Numbered from the stretch's first letter, positions 26,319 through 35,735 are shown. The stretch is 64,000 bases of DNA from Oceanirhabdus seepicola (GCF_023684385.1 NZ_JAGSOJ010000001.1:310001-374000), one strand, 5' to 3'. Numbers and translations: made by a program. Notes: generated by a model from the letters alone, not told the origin.

Positions 26319-27296
26319 ATGAAGAAAAAAATAATAAATATACTGAAGTCTAATGATGATTTTATATCTGGTCAAATGTTAAGTGATCAATTTGGAATAA
26401 CAAGAGCTGCAATTTGGAAATACATAACACAGTTAAAAAAGGAAGGTTATGAGATTGAGTCAATTTCCAGAAAGGGATATCGCTTGATTTCATCACCTGA
26501 TTTAATTTCATCAGAAGAAATTACTCCCCTCCTTGAAACTAAGGTGTTTGGGAAAAATATAATACACTATGATTCAATACACTCTACAAACTCTCAAGCT
26601 AAGCTCTTATGTGATGAAGGCTTACAAGAAGGTTCAGTAATATTAAGTGAAGAACAAACTTCTGGCAGAGGTAGATTAGGCCGTAATTGGTCATCTCCAA
26701 AAGGTTCTTCAATATCAATGTCCGTTGTTCTAAAACCAGAAATAAATCCTGTTCATGTTGCAAAAGTTACTCAAATCAGCGCAGCAGCACTTTCTCTTGC
26801 TTTTGAAGAGATGGACATTCAATGTAATATTAAGTGGCCAAATGACATTATAATAAATAATAAGAAGGTTTGTGGAATTTTAACGGAAATGAGTTCTGAG
26901 CTTAATAAAATTAATTATGTTGTAATGGGAATAGGTATAAATGTAAATATTGATGAAGAAGCTTTTCCTGATGAAATAAAATCTATTGCAACATCTCTGA
27001 AAATTGAGTATGGTAAACAAATCTCAAGAAAGCAGATAATAGCTAGTTTCCTAAAATATTTTGAAAATTTATATTTTGAATTCATAAATACGGGTAGTGC
27101 TGAAAGCTCTTTTGAGATATGCCGAAAGCGTTCTCTTCTTTTAGGGAAAAATATCTATGTAATAAGAGGATCTGAAAGAACTCCAGCCACAGCTGTATCT
27201 ATCGATGAAAATGGTGAATTGATAGTAAAATATGAAGATGGAACATTAAGCAACTTAGTTTCAGGTGAAGTATCCGTTAGAAAATCAAATGTATAA
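26319..27296 (+). CDS. birA: Bifunctional biotin-[acetyl-CoA-carboxylase] ligase and repressor
   Basis: A 325-residue BirA with an N-terminal winged helix (about 1-60; SGQMLSDQFGITRAAIWKYI is the recognition region), a catalytic domain with biotinoyl-AMP loop GRGRLGRNW, KWPNDIIINNKKVCGILTEM, and a C-terminal SH3-like domain (about 275-325). It biotinylates carboxylase BCCP and can repress biotin genes. AGGAGG lies 7 bases before the ATG. It heads a three-gene plus-strand cluster with a phosphodiesterase-like enzyme (17-base gap) and PAP2. No biotin synthesis or carboxylase genes are nearby. Confidence 0.94.
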   Translation: MKKKIINILKSNDDFISGQMLSDQFGITRAAIWKYITQLKKEGYEIESISRKGYRLISSPDLISSEEITPLLETKVFGKNIIHYDSIHSTNSQAKLLCDEGLQEGSVILSEEQTSGRGRLGRNWSSPKGSSISMSVVLKPEINPVHVAKVTQISAAALSLAFEEMDIQCNIKWPNDIIINNKKVCGILTEMSSELNKINYVVMGIGINVNIDEEAFPDEIKSIATSLKIEYGKQISRKQIIASFLKYFENLYFEFINTGSAESSFEICRKRSLLLGKNIYVIRGSERTPATAVSIDENGELIVKYEDGTLSNLVSGEVSVRKSNV

Positions 27297-27313
27297 TTAT
27301 TAGGAGATTTTAT

Positions 27314-28615
27314 ATGAAACATTCAATTAGTATTGATAACTCTAATGATAAAAAATCGAAATATATAGTTATTTCTATTGATGCCCTTAGAAGTGAAGAT
27401 TTGAAATTTTTAAAAACCCTTCCTAACTTCTCTAAACTAATAAATCATGGTTCTGTAGCAAAGAATGTAACCAGTATATATCCAAGTGTGACATATCCAT
27501 GTCACGCTTCCATAATAACTGGTTGTTACCCTGATAAGCATGGAGTATACAATAATTATTTATTTCAACCCGGTAGAGATAACCCCGATTGGTTTTGGTT
27601 CTATAAATATATTAAAAGAAAAACAATTATTGATATAGCTAAAGAAAAAAATATGAAAGTAGCAACCTTATTTTGGCCTGTTACAGGTGGGATTAAATTG
27701 AAATATAACCTTGCAGAAGTTCTTCCACATGGAAAGTATAAATCTCAAACTTCTGTTTCACTGAAATACAGTAGCACTCTATTCATGTTAAAATGTTTTA
27801 TTAAGTATGGTCATAATTTAAAAGGAATATCTCAACCCTATTTAGATAATTTTACAACTGATTGTGCTCTAGATGTACTAAAAAAGGGAGTAGATTTATC
27901 CTTAATTCATCTTGTTGATCTTGATTCTATGAGACATAAATTTGGTACTAATTCACAAGAATCATATGAGGCTTTAAAACGACATGATGAAAGATTAGGA
28001 AGAATTCTATCATTATTAAAAGAGAAAAATACTTTGCAAGATACCACATTCTTTATTTTAGGAGATCATTCTTTTAAGGATGTAGAATACATGATAAATA
28101 TCAATTCCTTCTTAAGAGATAATACCTTCATTAGTTTATCTTCTGATGGAAAACTCCTTGACTATACTGCATATGCACACAAATGTGATGGTTCCTGTGA
28201 GATCTTTGTAAAAGACTCTTCAACTAAGAATCGTCTTCTATCATTATTGAATAAAAGCACTTTGAACACTCTTGGAATAAAGAATGTTTATACCGAAGCT
28301 TCTCTTAGTGATTTCAATGTAGGAAATAACATTTCAATTATGCTTGAAGCTAAAGATGGTTTTTATTTTACAAATAATTATACAAGCAATCTTTATGTAG
28401 AAAAAAATGATCCTTCTAAATGTGTTGCTCATCATGGGTATAATCCTAAAGAAGAGGACTATAAGACTCTTTTCATTGCTTCTGGTAAGGGGATATCAGC
28501 AGGTATTGAAATAGAACATATGAATCTTGTAGATATTGCACCTACATTTTGTAAACTTATAAACGAAACCATAGATGGAATGGACGGAACATGTATAGAT
28601 CAAATGTTAATATAG
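27314..28615 (+). CDS. Alkaline phosphatase superfamily, nucleotide pyrophosphatase/phosphodiesterase-like enzyme
   Basis: A 433-residue metalloenzyme of the type I phosphodiesterase/NPP family. D23 in VISIDALRSED and the nucleophile Thr60 in YPSVTYPCHASI match the NPP active site; later metal ligands are in HLVDLDSMRHKFG, ILGDHSF and CVAHHGYNPKE. No signal peptide is present, so it is predicted cytoplasmic, which is somewhat unusual for NPP relatives. Substrate unknown; adjacency to PAP2 hints at phosphate-ester chemistry. The ATG follows AGGAGA. Confidence 0.8.
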   Translation: MKHSISIDNSNDKKSKYIVISIDALRSEDLKFLKTLPNFSKLINHGSVAKNVTSIYPSVTYPCHASIITGCYPDKHGVYNNYLFQPGRDNPDWFWFYKYIKRKTIIDIAKEKNMKVATLFWPVTGGIKLKYNLAEVLPHGKYKSQTSVSLKYSSTLFMLKCFIKYGHNLKGISQPYLDNFTTDCALDVLKKGVDLSLIHLVDLDSMRHKFGTNSQESYEALKRHDERLGRILSLLKEKNTLQDTTFFILGDHSFKDVEYMININSFLRDNTFISLSSDGKLLDYTAYAHKCDGSCEIFVKDSSTKNRLLSLLNKSTLNTLGIKNVYTEASLSDFNVGNNISIMLEAKDGFYFTNNYTSNLYVEKNDPSKCVAHHGYNPKEEDYKTLFIASGKGISAGIEIEHMNLVDIAPTFCKLINETIDGMDGTCIDQMLI

Positions 28616-28644
28616 TACTATTTATAAAATAAGGGGGATAAATC

Positions 28645-29475
28645 ATGGAAATAATTAAATTTTTACAAACATTTTCCAGTCCAGTGTTAGATAATATTTT
28701 CATTGTTATAACACTCTTTGGAGAAGAAATTTTTTATACACTTATATTATGTATAATCTTCTGGTGTATGGACAAGAAACTTGGATATAAATTAGGTTTC
28801 TCACTCTTCTTTAGTATGACAATTAATGGGGCTGTTAAAGAATTACTTAATGTTAAACGACCTATTGGTTTAGAGGGAATAACATCTCTTAGAGTAGAGA
28901 CTGCTACTGGTATGTCTTTTCCTAGCGGCCATACCCAAAGTACCACAACTTTTTGGACATCTTTAATGGTGAACTTCAAGAAACGATGGCTCTATATTAT
29001 AGGTACAATTATAATTATACTAGTTGGGATATCAAGACTTTATTTAGGAGTTCACTGGCCAAGTGACGTGATTGGAGCTATAATAATCGGTGTTGTATGT
29101 GTTTTTATCTCTAATATAATCATTGAGTTTACTCTAGAAAAAAACAATTACATTCCTTTAATTATAATTGCTCTAGTCAGTGTTCTAGGTTTATTAATTT
29201 TTCATAGTAGCGATTATATAAAGATTGTTGGAATCATGATTGGTTTTATATTGGGTATGATAATAGAACAGAAATGGATAAAATTCGATGTAAAAGCCAA
29301 CTTGAAGCAAAATATAATGAAAGTTCTGATTGGATTATTAATATTAGTAGTAATAAAAGTTTTTTTCAAAACTATTCTACCAGTAGGTAATTTAGGAGAT
29401 TTTATTAGATATGGGCTTATCGGTTTATGGGTAATTGCAGGAGCTCCTTATTGCTTTAAAAAACTTATGAAATAA
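28645..29475 (+). CDS. PAP2-family membrane phosphatase
   Basis: A 276-residue membrane protein of the type 2 phosphatidic acid phosphatase family, which dephosphorylates lipid phosphates such as undecaprenyl pyrophosphate. The three catalytic motifs are present: NVKRPIGLEG, SFPSGHTQS and SRLYLGVHWPSDV (catalytic His in GHT and VHWPSD). Four additional hydrophobic segments follow the catalytic core, forming an extended C-terminal membrane domain. GGGGG precedes the start. A strong terminator follows. Confidence 0.88.
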   Translation: MEIIKFLQTFSSPVLDNIFIVITLFGEEIFYTLILCIIFWCMDKKLGYKLGFSLFFSMTINGAVKELLNVKRPIGLEGITSLRVETATGMSFPSGHTQSTTTFWTSLMVNFKKRWLYIIGTIIIILVGISRLYLGVHWPSDVIGAIIIGVVCVFISNIIIEFTLEKNNYIPLIIIALVSVLGLLIFHSSDYIKIVGIMIGFILGMIIEQKWIKFDVKANLKQNIMKVLIGLLILVVIKVFFKTILPVGNLGDFIRYGLIGLWVIAGAPYCFKKLMK

Positions 29476-29500
29476 AAAACACACACTAATATTGTAAAAG

Positions 29501-29545
29501 AAATGTAGAATGTTTCTCACGGATGTCAGAAACATTCTACATTTT
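29501..29545 (+). terminator. Terminator after the birA-NPP-PAP2 cluster
   Basis: Perfect 17-bp stem AAATGTAGAATGTTTCT / AGAAACATTCTACATTT with a 10-base loop, then TTCATT. The next 230 bases to 29791 are AT-rich and contain nothing I can name. Confidence 0.85.
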
Positions 29546-29791
29546 TCATTCTCACTTGCTCTAGTAAAAAGGCACATGAACAAATCTCCCTCAAATGCTG
29601 TGAAACCATTTAATAATACTTTTATAAATTCCCTCCACTTTTTCTTGTTTAAATCATAAATAATAATGATATTTTAATTTAATTTATTTGAATTTTCTTA
29701 AAAAGATGCTAAACTTTTATATAGGTGTATATATTAAACTTATAAGTCATAAATCATAAATATAGAAATATTTTAGAAAGTGAGTGAAGTT

Positions 29792-30583
29792 ATGTCGAGT
29801 TATATTTTAGGTATTCTTTTTAGTTTTCTATTTGTAAAATTGAATAAAAAGTTATTTATACATAAAATACAATTTCTTTTTTATAAGCTATTTAATAAAA
29901 AAGAAATCTATGAACTAATATTGATATTATATATTCTTATAATTTCAACAATTATTTCAATAATATGTATTAAAATAAATAACTTCAATTATCAAAGCAA
30001 TATAACTTTAATTAAAAATTTTAATTTTTATAACTTTTTTACTATGTTTATATTGTTGAATTTTTCTTCCACTGAAAAATTAACATTAAAATCTAATGAT
30101 GAAAATTGCCATAAGTTTATATCTCTAATTTCAAGAAGTCTAGTATTAGGATTTATAGCACCCTTATTATATATAGGAGTTTTCAATAATTTTATTGCTT
30201 TAGTAATATGTTTTCTTTTATCATTAAATATAAAAAAGACAACATATATTAAATATTTATATAACTTTTTATGTACTTTACCTACTGTAATTACTTCAAT
30301 TTTCTTAATTTTCATTTTAGTAATTACAAAAAAAATTAATCAGTTAAACTTTAAAAATATGTTTTTCAAAAACTTTTTAATTGATCCTCTCATTAATGTA
30401 GAAATAATTATGATCACATTGCAAGGTACTTTTCTAATTATTGATTATAAAGAAGTATCGCCCTGTAAATTAGTGAAATATGGAACTAATAAAAGTATAA
30501 AAAAAAGTGATTTATATTGGCTTCTAACCAAGTCTTATATAGTTTGTATTCTCTCTTTTATATTTTTTCTAATTATAAAATAA
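29792..30583 (+). CDS. Unknown polytopic membrane protein
   Basis: About 263 residues, not recognised. Six to eight hydrophobic segments (near 5-20, 45-62, 80-95, 120-160, 175-195, 240-260) alternate with short Lys/Asn-rich loops; no signature motif. Codons are even more AT-biased than the surroundings (stretches of Asn, Lys, Ile, Phe), which may point to recent acquisition or relaxed selection. A GTG four codons upstream is possible; the ATG at 29792 has only a weak GAGTG-type site. Upstream and downstream genes are separated from it by clear gaps. Confidence 0.55.
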   Translation: MSSYILGILFSFLFVKLNKKLFIHKIQFLFYKLFNKKEIYELILILYILIISTIISIICIKINNFNYQSNITLIKNFNFYNFFTMFILLNFSSTEKLTLKSNDENCHKFISLISRSLVLGFIAPLLYIGVFNNFIALVICFLLSLNIKKTTYIKYLYNFLCTLPTVITSIFLIFILVITKKINQLNFKNMFFKNFLIDPLINVEIIMITLQGTFLIIDYKEVSPCKLVKYGTNKSIKKSDLYWLLTKSYIVCILSFIFFLIIK

Positions 30584-30635
30584 AACTTTCATTTTTGGAC
30601 AAAATATAATGTAGATGAAAAAGGGAGTGTATAAT

Positions 30636-30767
30636 TTGAAAGATAAAAAAAAGAAAGATAAAGATAAAAAACAACAAGTTTTAGACATCGACTTTATTGA
30701 AACAACTTATGGCCCAATCGTAGTCCATAGATATAAAGACAAACCAACCAAAAATAGACCCTATTAA
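30636..30767 (+). CDS. 43-residue Lys-rich small protein
   Basis: Begins with TTG behind GGGAG at good spacing; an in-frame ATG at 30615 lies too close to a TATAAT (30605-30610) that would be the -10. Protein: a run of Lys/Asp repeats (about residues 2-12), then VLDIDFIETTYGPIVVHRYK and a basic Pro-rich end. No homologue recognised. It is followed by a terminator at 30841-30870, which supports a real transcript. Confidence 0.5.
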   Translation: MKDKKKKDKDKKQQVLDIDFIETTYGPIVVHRYKDKPTKNRPY

Positions 30768-30840
30768 AAAGTTCTCATTAAGAGCTTCAGACTGTTTAAA
30801 AACAGAAAACAAAGTGAAAACAATATATTGTACATTTCAA

Positions 30841-30870
30841 AAAAAAATCTCTCAAATGAGAGATTTTTTT
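30841..30870. terminator. Bidirectional terminator between convergent units
   Basis: AAAAAAATCTCTC, AAAT, GAGAGATTTTTTT. It serves the small plus-strand gene and the minus-strand ftsZ-like operon, whose last stop is at 30877. Confidence 0.88.
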
Positions 30871-30876
30871 GCAATG

Positions 30877-31728
30877 TCAATTAACAATTAATGATAATTT
30901 AATATCTTCTACATACTTTTCGTTTATTAATGTTCCAAAAACAATACCAGCTTCCTCATTGATATTCTCATATATCAATTCTGTAATATTTTTTATTTCA
31001 TGTAATCCTAAAGATTTATTTCCTGTAATATTTATAAGTATATTTCCCGCCGTCATTAATCTTCTTACCATATCCTTATTTCTTAGTATTTCTTGAACAA
31101 CTTTTCTGCCTCTATCTTTTCCGCAAGCAGTTGCATAAGCAAAATAAGAATTTTTACCCCCGTTAAAAATCTTATAAAAATCTCCTACATTCAAATTAAA
31201 TATTCCATTAAAATTAATTAATTCATAAAAATTATTAGATAATTGAATAACATTATCCTCAAATTTTTCACGTTCTACCTCAAATATTGAACTACAACTT
31301 TCTGAAAGATATTTTAATGAAGTTTTATATATTATATCTTGTAAATTATCATTATTATATTCTTTACTTACCATCAAAAGGTTTAATATACCCATTTTGC
31401 TTAGTAATTTACATGTAGATTCAATGAGGGTGGAATCTCTTTCATCTTTAATTGTTCCTACTACAATTGCTATTTCGGTGTTAAGGAAATATCTTGCAAC
31501 TCTTCTTTGTATTAACTCTTCATTATGATAAGAAATTTCCATTCTTCCCTTACTATTTAATAATTCTTCAATACAATCCCCTAAATAAATGTTTTTATCA
31601 CATCTGTTTAGTATTTTCATTGTTTTATCAAGATGTATAGCTAATCTATTAGAATCCCCATATCTATGTATATTGAGGTTTTCCATTGCTCTAATACCAC
31701 TTTCACCACATGCAACAATAGTTATCAC
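30877..31728 (-). CDS. Degenerate FtsZ/tubulin-fold protein
   Basis: A 283-residue protein aligning by eye with FtsZ along its length. The C-terminal domain is clear: NILINITGNKSLGLHEI, then INEEAGIVFGTLINEKY and IKLSLIV correspond to FtsZ LxNITGGxxLxLxE, NIIFGAVI and I(R)VTVIATG. FNLNVGDFYKIF corresponds to the T7 loop NLDFADVKTVM, with the first catalytic Asp replaced by Asn. The tubulin signature GGGTGTG is replaced by GTIKDERDST (91-100) and the first glycine loop by ACGESGI. GTP hydrolysis is therefore unlikely. The GTG at 31728 follows GGGGGG. It starts 23 bases after the histidine kinase stop and ends the operon; it also lacks the FtsZ C-terminal tail peptide. Confidence 0.75.
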   Translation of the reverse strand: MITIVACGESGIRAMENLNIHRYGDSNRLAIHLDKTMKILNRCDKNIYLGDCIEELLNSKGRMEISYHNEELIQRRVARYFLNTEIAIVVGTIKDERDSTLIESTCKLLSKMGILNLLMVSKEYNNDNLQDIIYKTSLKYLSESCSSIFEVEREKFEDNVIQLSNNFYELINFNGIFNLNVGDFYKIFNGGKNSYFAYATACGKDRGRKVVQEILRNKDMVRRLMTAGNILINITGNKSLGLHEIKNITELIYENINEEAGIVFGTLINEKYVEDIKLSLIVN

Positions 31729-31751
31729 GTAAATCCCCCCCAAATTGTTTA

Positions 31752-33125
31752 CTATAATGTTATAGTAAACCTAGTCCCTTGGCCTTTTTCACTTTGTACA
31801 CTTATTTCACCATCATGTCTTTTTACTATCTCATTACACAAAGCTAATCCAATACCACTTCCAGGTTTATTTGTATCTACTTTAAAGAATTTTTTAAATA
31901 TCTTATTTAAATTTTCTTTATCTATCCCTATTCCATCATCTAATATTTCAATTTTAAATTTACTCTCTTCTGAATATGCACTAACTGAAATATTTCCGTT
32001 ATAATCTGTAAATTTATAAGCATTCTCCAGAAGATTAATCATTACTTGTTTAAGCCTAGCTTGATCTCCCCATATTATTCTAGATTTATCTTTTATATCG
32101 AGAGTCAACTTTATATTTTTTTCATTGGCTTTAACTTTATATTGATTTACCACATCTCTTATTAATATTATTATATCTACATTCTTCATATCAAAACTAA
32201 ATGTATTTTTCTGATATCTCGAAAAATCCAATAAATCTTCTACAAGATTTATTAATCGCTTTGTCTCACTTTCAATTATTGATAATCCAAGTTTCCTATC
32301 CTCTTCATCATCTTCAATCATCAAAGTCTCACTCCACCCTTGAATTGAAGTTAGAGGAGTTCTAAGTTCGTGTGAAATAGAAGATATAAAATCATTTTTT
32401 ATTTTCTCACTCTTATCAATTTCTTCTGCCATGTAATTAAATGTTTCTGCCAAATCACCAATTTCGTCTTCTGTAATCTTATTTGCCCTTACTTTGTAAT
32501 TACCACTTGCCATCTGTTCAGTAGCATTTTTAAGATCCTGAATGGGAACTATAATACTTCTAGCTAATATTAATGATAAGGCCAAAATTAATAGTAATAC
32601 AAGTATTCCTACAACTATGCAAATTATCATGATATTTTTAATAGCTACATCAATTTTTTCAAGTGATACACTAAAACGCACAACACCTCTTGTTCTATTG
32701 TTATCTTTTATAGGTACTGAAATAGCGTATATTTTCTCATATTCTGTAACGATGTCATCTCTAAAGCTAATATCTCCATTTTTCAAAGCTTCATTAACAT
32801 CATCTGCTGCTGATACCTCATTTAATCTAACACCCGCACTGTCCACAAGAATAGATCCATCCATATCAATAATTTGAACTCTTGATTTTTCATCTGATAG
32901 AATTATTTTTCTATATATTTCTCTAGCCTTCTCATTAAAGTCCTTATTAGGCATTATATCATTATATATCTCATTCACTGACGTTGCTTTATTATTAAGA
33001 TAATTTTTTATTGTACTATAATAGTAATTTTGCGCAAATAGTATAAATATGACTTCTAATGAGAATACAGTTAAAACAACAACAATAGAATAATTCAAAA
33101 TTATTTTATTTTTTATGGTCTTCAT
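31752..33125 (-). CDS. Sensor histidine kinase (PhoR/WalK-like)
   Basis: A 457-residue membrane kinase: helix 1 (about 9-31), extracytoplasmic sensing domain (32-163), helix 2 (164-188), HAMP (about 186-240), HisKA with His252 in FISSISHELRTPLTS, and HATPase with NLLENAYKF (N box), DDGIGID (G1) and GSGIGLALC (G2). The extracellular part (VQIIDMDGSILVDSAG) resembles a Cache/PAS-like fold. It lies one base after the response regulator and before the FtsZ-like gene, so the three are one operon with the lipoprotein. Confidence 0.94.
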   Translation of the reverse strand: MKTIKNKIILNYSIVVVLTVFSLEVIFILFAQNYYYSTIKNYLNNKATSVNEIYNDIMPNKDFNEKAREIYRKIILSDEKSRVQIIDMDGSILVDSAGVRLNEVSAADDVNEALKNGDISFRDDIVTEYEKIYAISVPIKDNNRTRGVVRFSVSLEKIDVAIKNIMIICIVVGILVLLLILALSLILARSIIVPIQDLKNATEQMASGNYKVRANKITEDEIGDLAETFNYMAEEIDKSEKIKNDFISSISHELRTPLTSIQGWSETLMIEDDEEDRKLGLSIIESETKRLINLVEDLLDFSRYQKNTFSFDMKNVDIIILIRDVVNQYKVKANEKNIKLTLDIKDKSRIIWGDQARLKQVMINLLENAYKFTDYNGNISVSAYSEESKFKIEILDDGIGIDKENLNKIFKKFFKVDTNKPGSGIGLALCNEIVKRHDGEISVQSEKGQGTRFTITL

Positions 33126-33126
33126 T

Positions 33127-33822
33127 CTATTCTTCCTTTCGCCAGCTATATCCGTACCCCCATACTGTTTTTAAATGTTCTGGTTTCGAGGGAGAACCTT
33201 CTATTTTGCTTCTTATTCTCCTAACATTAACATCAACAATTTTATAATCACCTACATAGTCACTTCCCCAAACCTGATCAAGAATCTCATTTCTACTAAG
33301 TGGTTCCCCTTTATGAGTCATTAATAGTTTTATAATTGAAAATTCTGTAGGTGTCAACTCAACCTCAATTCCATCTTTTTCAAATCTTCTTTGTCTTACA
33401 TCAAGTTTAAAAGGCGATACCTCAAGAATGTTTGCATCTTTATCTGATAATACTGCAACCTCCTCAACTCTTCTTTTTTGTGCATGTACACGGGCTATAA
33501 GTTCTTTAACACTAAATGGCTTTACCACGTAATCATCCGCTCCATAACTTAACCCTGATATTTTATCTTCTTCTTGACCTTTTGCTGTAACCATTATAAC
33601 TCGAATATTTTTGTGTTTTTCTCTAATATACTTACAAACATCAAACCCACTTATACCTGGTAACATAACATCTAGGAGAGCTATATCAATTTTTTCTTTT
33701 TCCAATTTTTCAATTGCTTCTTCCCCTGTTGCTGCCTCAACAACAGTGTACCCTTCTCTTTTTAAATTTACTTTTACGAAACTTCTTATGCCTAATTCAT
33801 CTTCTAACAAAAGAATCTTCAT
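33127..33822 (-). CDS. OmpR/PhoB-family response regulator
   Basis: A 231-residue two-domain regulator. Receiver: LEDE acidic pocket, phosphoacceptor Asp in ALLDVMLPG, Thr/Lys switch residues in MVTAKGQ and VKPFS. DNA-binding winged helix: ELTPTEFSIIKLLM through VDVNVRRIRSKIE to TVWGYGYSW. A longer start (33837) would overlap the lipoprotein stop; GGAGG before ATG 33822 is preferred. The partner is the kinase directly downstream. Confidence 0.94.
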   Translation of the reverse strand: MKILLLEDELGIRSFVKVNLKREGYTVVEAATGEEAIEKLEKEKIDIALLDVMLPGISGFDVCKYIREKHKNIRVIMVTAKGQEEDKISGLSYGADDYVVKPFSVKELIARVHAQKRRVEEVAVLSDKDANILEVSPFKLDVRQRRFEKDGIEVELTPTEFSIIKLLMTHKGEPLSRNEILDQVWGSDYVGDYKIVDVNVRRIRSKIEGSPSKPEHLKTVWGYGYSWRKEE

Positions 33823-33836
33823 ACCCTTATCCTCCA

Positions 33837-35162
33837 TTATCTCAATATTTCAAAGTTTGTTTTAATTATCTCATCATCAACTTTTAATTCTTTCTTAATT
33901 CTAGAATCATTCTTGTTATTATAAAAAAAGAATGTTTTTCTATTATTTTTTCCAATAACCGAATATTTTCTTCCTGCCTCACTAGCATTTTTATTAAATT
34001 TATCAATATAACTATCATCAATAACCATTAATCTAGCAAGCTCAATCTTATTATCGGGATATGTTTCTTTATCATATATAAACATATATTTCATATATCC
34101 ACTCTCATTTACTTCCATTACATAGTTATCTTTCCACTCTTTAGGCAAATAGAATCTGAATGCATTCGCTTGATCATAGTAAATATCGACTTTATGTGTT
34201 AAACCTCTTAAACCATTCCAATTATACCATTTTTGAATTATTGGATTTTGATTATTACTCTCTTCATCAAATAACTTCTCTTGATATAAAATATTAATCT
34301 CTCTGATTTCATCTTTATCAACGTCTGCATCATTTGTGAAAAATTCACTCTTGGTAATTCCGAAATCTTTTTCACCTTCAGAAAATACTTTCGCTAATTT
34401 ACCATCTTTTTTTATCAAAAGTTCTGTATATCCAGAATAAATTCCTATTGGCACATCTACAAAAATTCCATTAATATCTTTAGTTGCTTTCCCACTATTA
34501 GCCAAAATACTTCTTACATTCCCATCACTTGGAATTATAATGCTGTTTATACTTTCACTGTTCTCAATATTATAAAGGGTTGCTATTACTTGCCCATCTT
34601 CATCTATATTGAAAAGTACAATATCATCAATATTATCATTATCTAAATCAATAATTTTTACTTCATCACATTTGTTTTCAAAGCGAGTGAACATATTCCT
34701 ATTTTTTTCACTATATACTTCAACTCTTAATTTTTTATTCTCCTCTAGCCACTTAATTATTATCTCTTCTTTTCCATCATTATTAATATCTTTAAATATT
34801 ATATCTTGTATATTCAGTGCAACTCCATCAATAAAATCTAATTTTTCCCATGTACCCATGTATTCTTTAAGAATTCCAATCATATATTCATTAAGCTTGT
34901 CTTTCATCTTATATATTGCTATAAGCTCATCTTCACCATCCCCTGTTAAATCAGCATAATTGATTGCAGCACTATTTTGAATGTTTCTAGGTAGAATAAG
35001 CTCGAATGTTGATGGTAATTCATCAACAACCTTTTGTGCCACAGTAATTTTCTTTTCCATATTAGGTTTCTGTATCATCTCTTCAGGTAAAGAGAACTCA
35101 TCACACCCACTGAATAATATCATTACTATTATAATTAAAAATATATACATTCTTTTTCTCAT
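33837..35162 (-). CDS. Lipoprotein with VCBS/FG-GAP-like Ca-binding repeats
   Basis: A 441-residue exported lipoprotein: basic start, hydrophobic segment and lipobox ILFSGC, mature from that Cys. Three acidic loops of the DxDxDG type are visible, DLTGDGEDE, DINNDGKEE and DLDNDNIDD, spaced as blades of a beta-propeller-like VCBS/FG-GAP domain; the C-terminal third (from about 300) is a distinct globular region with many aromatic residues. GGAGG is 5 bases before the ATG at 35162; the upstream TTG is rejected. First gene of the operon with the two-component system and the FtsZ-like protein, so possibly an accessory sensor at the outer face of the membrane. Confidence 0.8.
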   Translation of the reverse strand: MRKRMYIFLIIIVMILFSGCDEFSLPEEMIQKPNMEKKITVAQKVVDELPSTFELILPRNIQNSAAINYADLTGDGEDELIAIYKMKDKLNEYMIGILKEYMGTWEKLDFIDGVALNIQDIIFKDINNDGKEEIIIKWLEENKKLRVEVYSEKNRNMFTRFENKCDEVKIIDLDNDNIDDIVLFNIDEDGQVIATLYNIENSESINSIIIPSDGNVRSILANSGKATKDINGIFVDVPIGIYSGYTELLIKKDGKLAKVFSEGEKDFGITKSEFFTNDADVDKDEIREINILYQEKLFDEESNNQNPIIQKWYNWNGLRGLTHKVDIYYDQANAFRFYLPKEWKDNYVMEVNESGYMKYMFIYDKETYPDNKIELARLMVIDDSYIDKFNKNASEAGRKYSVIGKNNRKTFFFYNNKNDSRIKKELKVDDEIIKTNFEILR

Positions 35163-35284
35163 AAAGTCCTCCAAAAAAACACATAATAGAGATTACCATG
35201 GAATATATCCTAGCCCCTCTATTTTAATTTCTCCTAAAATAATTAATATTTTTTTCATTTGCAATTAAATTCAGTTTTACTTTA

Positions 35285-35355
35285 GGCATATTCAAATAAC
35301 TAGTCATAGGTTTATGGTGTGTATCTTTTACTTGTTATTTCTTTTCATATACCTT
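35285..35355 (+). repeat. Family E repeat, copy E1, followed by no ORF
   Basis: GGCATATTCAAATAACTAGT, CATAGGTTTATGGTGTGTAT and TTTTCATATACCT in order. AGGTTTATG and CATATACCT are near-perfect inverted repeats. About 80 bases follow without an ORF, then a terminator at 35441-35467. Confidence 0.65.
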
Positions 35356-35440
35356 ATTAATTATTTCCCATAATATAAATTTTACACCATAATACAAGTT
35401 TTATCAAAAAAAAGTGATAAAAAACCTTTAATTAAATATA

Positions 35441-35470
35441 AAAGAGTATTGTTCAACAATACTCTTTTTA
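35441..35470. terminator. Perfect terminator hairpin after element E1
   Basis: AAAGAGTATTGT, TCA, ACAATACTCTTT and a T tract. Between this and 35735 I see only AT-rich sequence with no supported gene. Confidence 0.75.
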
Positions 35471-35735
35471 TATCATTTATTTTACTTTTATCTCAGTCCA
35501 AATCCCATTATATTCCTCTATAAATTCTCAATCAGTAAACGAATTTTTATTGGATCAATTCCCAACATTCCAAAAACCTATTTATAATTCTATTCTTTGC
35601 CAATATAGTTATATGTAAGTTCTTAATAACAAATTCATCCAAAGTGGTACAATTTTACACAAACATATAACCCATTTATATAAACATGGTTACATGTGAT
35701 AATTTATTTAGGAAATCTTTCAATTTCTAAAGAAT

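Noticed and set aside
26125..26322. 65-codon plus-strand ORF upstream of birA
   Set aside because: It runs through element B1 and a terminator hairpin and has no ribosome binding site.
30877..31728. Canonical FtsZ
   Set aside because: The GTP-binding signature GGGTGTG and the N-terminal glycine loop are missing and the protein is about 80 residues shorter than FtsZ.
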